A stretch of 64,000 bases of DNA from Marinicrinis sediminis (GTDB lineage: Bacteria; Bacillota; Bacilli; Paenibacillales; KCTC-33676): positions 1 through 64,000 of the forward strand of contig NZ_JBHUMM010000001.1 in assembly GCF_042685085.1 (NCBI RefSeq), read 5' to 3'. Below the pieces are notes generated by a model. That model did no database searches, was not told where the DNA came from, and saw nothing but the letters and a program-made list of their open reading frames with translations. The position numbers and the translations under genes are program-made. Positions 58,415-64,000 of the stretch are shown here, piece after piece (position 1 is the first letter of the stretch; each line of letters begins with the position of its first letter).

Positions 58415-59705
58415 GTGCAGCGGCCTCCTTTCGATTTCGCAAGAAATAGATGAGTTCCAGCTGAAGCTGGTCGGCAATCTGTTGAATGTCGGTCTTTTGA
58501 ATGCGGTTGATTTGCCCGATCAGCTCTTCCTGACTGCGATGCTTGCCGGAAAGGATGCCATTAAAATCAAATGCCATCATTTCGAAGGAGGAGTCATTCA
58601 GCTCACGCAACTGGTTCATGATCATCGCTTTGGTTTGATTCAGTTCCAGTTCCGAAATGTCGCCATCCTTCATCCATTGCAACTGCTGCTTGATAATATC
58701 CACAGCCTTTTCAAACTGATCGATTTCAATGCCGCTCTGAATCGTCAATATACCTTTATGTCCTTCGTAGCGGGAGGCTGCATAATAAGCAAGACTGGCC
58801 TTCTCTCTGACATTGACAAACAGCTTGGAATGCGGATATGCCCCCAGGATGCCGTTATACATCAGCATGACCGGATAGGAAGGATGGGCAAATGTAATCG
58901 CAGAGCGCAAACCGAGATTCAGCTTCCCTTGCCCGACTTCCAGCTCATCGACGACAGTCCGGATCGGCTGGTTGGAGAGAACGGGTTCCGCTGGCAAATA
59001 GGAGCGAACCTCCTCATTCCGATGCGACAGGTCAAAGCTGTTCTCCAGATGGGCGGTTACTTCTTCCAGCCTGGTGTCGCCCACCACATAAATATCGATC
59101 ATGGATTGTTCGATCCACTGCTTGTAATAGGTATACAGCTCGGCAGACGTCAGCGCCTCAATCTGTGAGAGCTGTCCGAGCGGATGCAGCCGGTAAGGTT
59201 CATCCTTGCACAATTCTTCCGTGCAACGTTCTGCCGCATAACGAATTTTGTCATTGATCATAGACTGGATGCGGTTTTTTAGCGTGTTTTTTTCGGCTTC
59301 TACATAGCTCTCACGAAAGGAACCATTTTCAATGAGCGGCCTGGTCAAGGCTTCGCCGAGAAAAGATATCGACGCTGCAAGCAGGTCTTGCTGCTCCGAA
59401 GGAACGAATTGCGGATGAATCGTATCCATTTTAAACTGCACGATCTGATAATCGCCTCTTTTATAAATATCGAAACCAAAACCGGCTCCGTACAATTCAT
59501 CCAGCCGTTCTCTAAACTGTTTCGTTTGCGGGTACGATTGCGTCCCTCTTCTCATGACGAAGGGCAACAACGCGGTTTTGGTTACGTGTTCTTCATCTAG
59601 CTTCGTACCGATATATACCGAGATGGAAAATGTCTTAAAGCGATCGGTTGGCCATACATGCACATTCATGCCTTTTACCGATGTTCTTTGAAAGGACTCG
59701 CTCAA
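58395..59705 (-). CDS. ymfF: M16 family peptidase YmfF (non-catalytic subunit)
   Basis: This 436-residue M16 homologue lacks the HxxEH zinc motif (the region reads KTALLPFVMRRGTQ). It keeps the RY...G segment (SLAYYAASRYEGHKG) that helps substrate binding in M16B partner subunits. It should form a heterodimer with YmfH. The start codon is TTG, eight bases after AAGGAGG. Its 3' end overlaps ymfH by 20 bases. Promoter at 59753-59782. Confidence 0.92.
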   Translation of the reverse strand: MSESFQRTSVKGMNVHVWPTDRFKTFSISVYIGTKLDEEHVTKTALLPFVMRRGTQSYPQTKQFRERLDELYGAGFGFDIYKRGDYQIVQFKMDTIHPQFVPSEQQDLLAASISFLGEALTRPLIENGSFRESYVEAEKNTLKNRIQSMINDKIRYAAERCTEELCKDEPYRLHPLGQLSQIEALTSAELYTYYKQWIEQSMIDIYVVGDTRLEEVTAHLENSFDLSHRNEEVRSYLPAEPVLSNQPIRTVVDELEVGQGKLNLGLRSAITFAHPSYPVMLMYNGILGAYPHSKLFVNVREKASLAYYAASRYEGHKGILTIQSGIEIDQFEKAVDIIKQQLQWMKDGDISELELNQTKAMIMNQLRELNDSSFEMMAFDFNGILSGKHRSQEELIGQINRIQKTDIQQIADQLQLELIYFLRNRKEAAAHASETL

Positions 59706-59752
59706 AGGGGTAGCCTCCTTTATGATTCTGTCACTTTTTACCTTTCACCGTC

Positions 59753-59782
59753 ATTCTACCTTATTTTACGAGTTCAATCCAA
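59753..59782 (-). promoter_or_regulatory. Promoter of ymfF-ymfH-ymfI
   Basis: TTGGAT, an 18-base spacer and TAGAAT on the minus strand, about 50 bases before the ymfF TTG. Confidence 0.5.
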
Positions 59783-59828
59783 TTTTCATCCCTCCTTTGC
59801 CAAACCCGTTTAACGGTATGCGGATAAA

Positions 59829-59860
59829 AACAAAACCAGCATACACCTTGTATGCTGGTT
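59829..59860 (-). terminator. Terminator of sleB
   Basis: AACCAGCATAC and GTATGCTGGTT form a perfect 11-base stem with a 5-base loop. On the minus strand TTGTTTTT follows. Confidence 0.9.
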
Positions 59861-59905
59861 GATCTTCGTTCCTCTGTTTAAACTTGCTTATCCTTGCTCA
59901 AGCTG

Positions 59906-60667
59906 TCACATACAAAAGATATGCTTGCCAATGCGTTTCACCTGCGGTCGGCTCCAGATCCATTTGGAGGTGGCGGTGTCGGGATTGAAATAATAAATGC
60001 AGCCTCCGGTTGGGTCCATGCCATTGAGCGCATCCTGAACGGCTCTTTTAGCCTTTTCATTCGGGGTCAGCCATATTTGTCCATCCGCGACGGCTGTAAA
60101 GGCGCCCGGCTGAAAGATAACCCCGGAAACGGTGTTTGGAAAGCTTTTGGAGCGTATGCGATTCAAAATGACCGCCGCGACCGCAATCTGTCCTTCATAG
60201 GATTCACCGCGAGCCTCTCCATAAACCGCATTGGCCATCAGTTTGAGATCATTTTGAGAGAGCCCCTGGGCTGCGGGTTGAAGGTTTTGTGCATCCCCGC
60301 CTTGCTGCTGCGTTTGATCCGGAGCCTGCTTGTTCGGATTGTGTCCAGGCTTCCACTGCTTTGTCGCTTCCCATAACTTTAACTTGGTTCGGTCTCCGGC
60401 GATCCCGTCTACTTCCAGTCCGAATTCAGACTGAAACGTCTTAACGGATTGCAAAGTAGCTGTACCAAAATCGCCATCCACGTTCCCGTCATAAAAGCCG
60501 AGGAAGTGAAGACGCCCTTGCAGTTCTCGTACATCCTTCCCCTGCGCCCCATATGCCATCTCATTTTTGCTGAATGTTTCATTGGACTGTGTATGCAGCT
60601 TGAACTGCAAAGCGGAGAACAGAACCACCAGAATCAAGCAGGTACTCCATATCAAGCGATATTTCAT
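59906..60667 (-). CDS. sleB: Spore cortex-lytic enzyme SleB-like
   Basis: This 253-residue protein has a signal peptide or anchor (about residues 4-24), a peptidoglycan-binding domain (about 38-100, VRELQGRLHFLGFYDGNVDG), a Gln/Pro linker and a SleB catalytic domain (about 140-253) with the catalytic Glu in YGEARGESYEGQ. It is a lytic transglycosylase that breaks spore cortex at germination, stored in the spore. The ATG at 60667 follows AAGGAAGGCGG. No ypeB partner lies beside it; sleB with ypeB is usual in Bacillus, so this may be a second cortex enzyme or the CwlJ/SleB-type of Paenibacillus. Confidence 0.87.
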   Translation of the reverse strand: MKYRLIWSTCLILVVLFSALQFKLHTQSNETFSKNEMAYGAQGKDVRELQGRLHFLGFYDGNVDGDFGTATLQSVKTFQSEFGLEVDGIAGDRTKLKLWEATKQWKPGHNPNKQAPDQTQQQGGDAQNLQPAAQGLSQNDLKLMANAVYGEARGESYEGQIAVAAVILNRIRSKSFPNTVSGVIFQPGAFTAVADGQIWLTPNEKAKRAVQDALNGMDPTGGCIYYFNPDTATSKWIWSRPQVKRIGKHIFCM

Positions 60668-60795
60668 GTCGATCCGCCTTCCTTTTTCCATGATGTATCC
60701 TTATTATGACAACCCCTCCTCGCTTCTATTCTTTTAGTCGTCCATGTCGCGCATGTTCGTATATTGCACCTTGGATTTGAATCATTCACCGTTTA

Positions 60796-60828
60796 TAAAA
60801 AAAAGCACAGTCCTCGGTTGGACTGTGC
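60796..60828 (-). terminator. Terminator of spoIIIE
   Basis: GCACAGTCC and GGACTGTGC form a perfect 9-base stem with a 6-base loop, followed on the minus strand by T8. Confidence 0.9.
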
Positions 60829-60851
60829 CTTTGCACTGTTCGACTATGAAA

Positions 60852-63479
60852 TCAGGAGCTGATCTGTTGGTACTGCTCCAGACTGATTAACACTTCTCTC
60901 GGCTTGCTACCTTCGTATGGTCCGACGATGGATTTCGCTTCCATACTGTCAATCAGGCGGGCAGCACGTGTGTAGCCCACTCTCATTCTGCGCTGGAGCA
61001 AGGAGACCGAGGCCTGCTTGGCTTCGAGCACAATTTGAACCGCCTGATCGAACAGCTCATCCTCAAACTCGGGCTGAGCGTCCTGCATGTCATCTACCTG
61101 AGGCACCATATCTTCCTGGTACTGGGCATCCTGTTGATCCCGGACAAAGGTAACCACTTTCTCTACCTCCTGATCGGACAGGAAGGCACCTTGCACGCGA
61201 GTCGGCTTGGAGGAACCGACGGGCATAAACAGCATGTCTCCTCGACCGAGCAGCTTTTCCGCCCCAACCATGTCGAGAATGGTGCGGGAATCGACCTGGG
61301 AAGAGACACCGAAGGCAATACGAGACGGGATGTTTGCCTTGATGACACCCGTAATGACATCGACAGAAGGACGCTGTGTCGCAATGATCAGATGAATACC
61401 AGCTGCCCGAGCCATTTGTGCCAGTCGGCAAATCGCATCCTCCACATCATTGGCTGCCACCATCATCAGATCAGCCAGCTCATCGACAATGACGACGATA
61501 AGCGGGAGCGGATCGCCACCTTGCTCTGACTGGGCAAGGTACTGATTATAGCCTTCAATATTACGCGTACCGGATTTGGAGAACAGTTCATAGCGCTGTT
61601 CCATTTCCTTCACGACCTTCTTCAAAGCCAATGATGCCCGTCTCGGGTCTGTGACGACCGGAGCCAGCAAATGAGGAATGCCATTATAGACGTTCAGCTC
61701 TACCATTTTCGGATCAATCATCAGAAATTTCACTTCATCCGGCTTTGCTTTATATAAAATGCTGGTAATAATCCCGTTTATGCAGACCGATTTACCTGAG
61801 CCTGTAGCGCCTGCAACGAGCAAGTGAGGCATTTTCGCCAGGTTTGCCACGATGGGCTGACCGGAAATATCCCGTCCGAGTGTAATGGACAATTTCGCAT
61901 CCGATTTCTGAAAGGACTGTGTCTCCATCACTTCCCGCATCGTAACCACGGATACCTCTGAATTGGGCACTTCGATCCCGATGGCGGATTTGCCAGGGAT
62001 CGGCGCTTCCATCCGAATGTCCTTTGCCGCCAGAGCTAGGGCGATATCATCCGTCAGGCTGACAATCCGGCTAACTTTCACGCCAATATCGGGCTGAATC
62101 TCGTAGCGGGTAACCGAAGGTCCTCTGACTACTTCCAGTACCCTTGCCCGCACGCCAAAGCTCTCCAGTGTTGCTTCCAGCTTTCTGGCATTCGCCCGAT
62201 AGTCGAGACGACTTCCGGCAAGAGCGGCTTCATCCGGCTTGCTCAGCAATTCAAAGGCAGGCAAGCGATACGGTTTGGGCGGAGGAGCAGGTGGAGCCGA
62301 AACCGTCCGTTCCTCTCCCTCCCCTTCAGGCTCATGGGATTGCACCTCAGTATGCAGGACTGGAGATGAAGGCGGGATTTCCCCCTCATCAGCTGTGCGT
62401 ATCCCCTCATTCGATTGAGCTTGGGCCCCTTCTTCCGTCCCTTTTGCGATGGATTGGCCGGCATCAGGTTGTAAACGGGATGGGTCTTCATCTGGTTGAG
62501 CGGCACCAGTATGCAGTTGTTCCTGAAAGTCGCGGAACAACGGTTCATAGCCACTTTCTGCCTGATACACGGTCTCTTCGGGAGCATCTGTGGACGTTTC
62601 GGGAGCAGCAGAGACAGGTTCCTCACCTTCCTCTGAAACAAGCTCTCCCTTTTCATTCCCATCCGGATGCTGGTTTTTGTCAGAAGACTGAAACAAAGAG
62701 AAGAACAGCTTCCGCTTGCTTGTCGAAGCCGGCTTTGACGTTTCTGTCCAATTTTCCTCATCCAGGTCTTCTTCTACATCAATGTGTTTTTCCACCTCAG
62801 ACGGGACAGACTCGGACTTTCGGCTTTTGTAGGCGGCATGGGCTTCCCCCAGCCGCAGTTTAAGCTGTTTGCCTACCAATTGGAGCGACGCTCTTCCTTT
62901 TCTCAGCATATCGGAGTAGGACCATCCTGTAATACAAATCAGGGCGATGGCAATCAGCGTCCACTTGATCAATTGCGCACCGAGATTGTCAAAGAGTACA
63001 TAGAGCAGGCCATAGCTCAGAGCACCAATAAACCCTCCGCCTAAACTGTCTAGATACGCGTTCTCTGTGATACTGCCGGACATCTTGTCCGACAGAAGCG
63101 TAAACGGCTGTGTCCAGATCTCGATGGTAGTCTGTCCTCCGTACGGATAGCGACTTTCAAACAAGTCTACGTGCAAATGGATGGCACAGGCCAACACAAA
63201 GAGCACAATCCCGGTTTTTTTGTACGACCATCCAGTCGGAAATTTCCGTTTGATCATGACAAACAACCCTATGTAAATCCCGATAATCGGTACAATAAAA
63301 TACAGATGACCCGCCAGCAGGAGGGACATATAACTCAGACCTCGGCCTACTGTGCCAATTCCGGGAACCGAATCCTTCCCGGCCAAAGAAATAAAGGAAA
63401 AAACAATGAGCAGAATGCCGTAGACTTCAAATTTCAAGCTGTGACTCAAATTTTTCTTGCGTTTCCGTCGTTTTGCCAA
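60852..63479 (-). CDS. spoIIIE: DNA translocase SpoIIIE/FtsK
   Basis: This 875-residue membrane-anchored DNA pump moves the chromosome into the forespore and clears DNA from septa. It has about four membrane helices (residues 18-175), a long acidic Pro/Glu-rich linker (about 200-400), the RecA-like motor (Walker A AGATGSGKS; FLMIDPKMVELN; VVIVDELADLM) and the C-terminal gamma winged helix (about 800-870) that reads KOPS/SRS sequences. The TTG at 63479, opening MAKRRKRKK like other SpoIIIE proteins, is preferred over a GTG three codons earlier; GGGGGTGG is the ribosome binding site. Confidence 0.95.
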   Translation of the reverse strand: MAKRRKRKKNLSHSLKFEVYGILLIVFSFISLAGKDSVPGIGTVGRGLSYMSLLLAGHLYFIVPIIGIYIGLFVMIKRKFPTGWSYKKTGIVLFVLACAIHLHVDLFESRYPYGGQTTIEIWTQPFTLLSDKMSGSITENAYLDSLGGGFIGALSYGLLYVLFDNLGAQLIKWTLIAIALICITGWSYSDMLRKGRASLQLVGKQLKLRLGEAHAAYKSRKSESVPSEVEKHIDVEEDLDEENWTETSKPASTSKRKLFFSLFQSSDKNQHPDGNEKGELVSEEGEEPVSAAPETSTDAPEETVYQAESGYEPLFRDFQEQLHTGAAQPDEDPSRLQPDAGQSIAKGTEEGAQAQSNEGIRTADEGEIPPSSPVLHTEVQSHEPEGEGEERTVSAPPAPPPKPYRLPAFELLSKPDEAALAGSRLDYRANARKLEATLESFGVRARVLEVVRGPSVTRYEIQPDIGVKVSRIVSLTDDIALALAAKDIRMEAPIPGKSAIGIEVPNSEVSVVTMREVMETQSFQKSDAKLSITLGRDISGQPIVANLAKMPHLLVAGATGSGKSVCINGIITSILYKAKPDEVKFLMIDPKMVELNVYNGIPHLLAPVVTDPRRASLALKKVVKEMEQRYELFSKSGTRNIEGYNQYLAQSEQGGDPLPLIVVIVDELADLMMVAANDVEDAICRLAQMARAAGIHLIIATQRPSVDVITGVIKANIPSRIAFGVSSQVDSRTILDMVGAEKLLGRGDMLFMPVGSSKPTRVQGAFLSDQEVEKVVTFVRDQQDAQYQEDMVPQVDDMQDAQPEFEDELFDQAVQIVLEAKQASVSLLQRRMRVGYTRAARLIDSMEAKSIVGPYEGSKPREVLISLEQYQQISS

Positions 63480-63499
63480 GCCTTCCACCCCCGGTTGTC

Positions 63500-63508
63500 A
63501 TTATATCA
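63500..63508 (-). promoter_or_regulatory. Extended -10 promoter of spoIIIE
   Basis: TGATATAAT on the minus strand is a consensus extended -10 about 20 bases before the start codon. The -35 is weak. Confidence 0.5.
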
Positions 63509-63554
63509 CAATCCGATAAGGCTTGGCATCCGTCTACACGCTAGGAAACCGTCT

Positions 63555-63785
63555 CTAATCCTGTGCCAAAGCAGGTCTGTAGGACACTTGACACCCCGGC
63601 TGCAGTTTGGGGTGCATATAATGGGCAGGATCAGAAGAAATGATACGGACGATGGTAGCGGTGCGTGCATCCACCGCCTGAACTTGCATGGTAATACCCT
63701 CTACTTCTATCTCCTGAAAGTGCTCCGTCTGTTCGTCCATTCCTTCCCATATTTGTTCGAGCGGTACAGGGGTATACAGGATCAT
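63555..63785 (-). CDS. ylzJ: YlzJ-like protein
   Basis: This 76-residue soluble protein opens MILYTPVPLEQIWEGMDEQ and matches YlzJ, a small conserved protein of unknown function found between tepA and spoIIIE in Bacillales. Its ATG overlaps the tepA stop (ATGA), so the two are translationally coupled. Confidence 0.85.
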   Translation of the reverse strand: MILYTPVPLEQIWEGMDEQTEHFQEIEVEGITMQVQAVDARTATIVRIISSDPAHYMHPKLQPGCQVSYRPALAQD

Positions 63786-64000
63786 TGCATGACTCTCCCT
63801 TGCATGCCCGTCAGCTTTTGCTGCTCGATCAGTCTGTTCAGCATCTGAATGGCTTCGCCTACTCCTCCGACACCATCAATCAATCCATGACGAACGGCAT
63901 CCTCACCAATGACAGTTGTCCCAATATCTCGCGTCAGCTCTCCTGTTTTGAACATCAATTTCTTGAACACTTCTTCGGTTACATTGGAGTGGGCGGTGAC
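63782..64000 (-). CDS. tepA: TepA/ClpP-like protease, C-terminal part (cut by window edge)
   Basis: Only the last 72 residues are present (VTAHSNVTEEVFKKLM onward). The segment with RDIGTTVIGEDAVRHGLID and GVGGVGEAI is typical of the translocation-enhancing, ClpP-fold peptidase TepA (YmfB) of Bacillus. The catalytic Ser and His lie off the right edge. The frame is open to the edge, so the internal GTG at 63970 is not the start. The order tepA-ylzJ-spoIIIE is conserved. Confidence 0.85.
   Translation of the reverse strand, partial: VTAHSNVTEEVFKKLMFKTGELTRDIGTTVIGEDAVRHGLIDGVGGVGEAIQMLNRLIEQQKLTGMQGRVMQ

Overview
The window looks like a chromosome segment of a spore-forming, low-to-moderate GC Gram-positive bacterium of the order Bacillales, most likely a Paenibacillaceae member. 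The reasons are the sporulation and germination genes (spoVS, sleB, spoIIIE), AGGAGG-type ribosome binding sites, sigma-A style promoters, the Bacillus-like gene order at the right end, an SLH-domain surface protein, and a Paenibacillus-type 5' end of 16S rRNA. The ectABCD operon points to a salt-tolerant or osmotically stressed lifestyle. The cyclodextrin glucanotransferase points to growth on starch.

Left end (1-9300): the 5' end of a 16S rRNA gene with tandem promoters and boxA, reading off the left edge; an amino-acid-type chemoreceptor; a membrane GGDEF protein divergent from a XerS-like recombinase; a glycine-rich hypothetical protein; a short-chain dehydrogenase; a DUF3900 protein; and a stand-alone protein equal to the C-terminal half of archaeal-type 3-dehydroquinate synthase II. 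Middle left (9400-24600): HrpB helicase, YpbS, a TraB/GumN lipoprotein, an M29 aminopeptidase, an aldo/keto reductase coupled to an orphan sensor kinase, a GAF-GGDEF operon, two ABC-F ATPases and an AddB-like nuclease translationally coupled to one of them.

Middle (24700-38200): a secreted CGTase with LacI-type palindromes and a structured leader, DCC and thioredoxin-like redox proteins, the ectABCD operon, an SLH-domain putative lipoprotein, MsrAB, a histidine phosphatase, a NodB deacetylase, a CYTH protein and a YmcA homologue.

Right half (38200-64000): almost entirely conserved Bacillales core, all on the minus strand. In transcription order it runs tepA, ylzJ, spoIIIE, sleB, ymfF, ymfH, ymfI, ymfJ, ymfK, rodZ-like, a small membrane protein, yajQ, rimO, pgsA, cinA, recA, recX, rny, ymdB, spoVS, a dipeptidase, korA-korB, pduL, miaB and ymcA. 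These cover chromosome translocation, SOS and recombination, RNA decay, phospholipid synthesis, tRNA and ribosome modification, and sporulation.

No CRISPR array, insertion sequence, prophage or complete defence island was seen. The most interesting signals are an apparent AUU start codon for ymdB, the half-length DHQ synthase II protein, the CGTase control region, a compound hairpin between convergent operons, a consensus promoter buried in a terminator, and the nuclease/ABC-F pair. Start codons were reassigned from ribosome-binding-site position wherever the longest open frame looked wrong.
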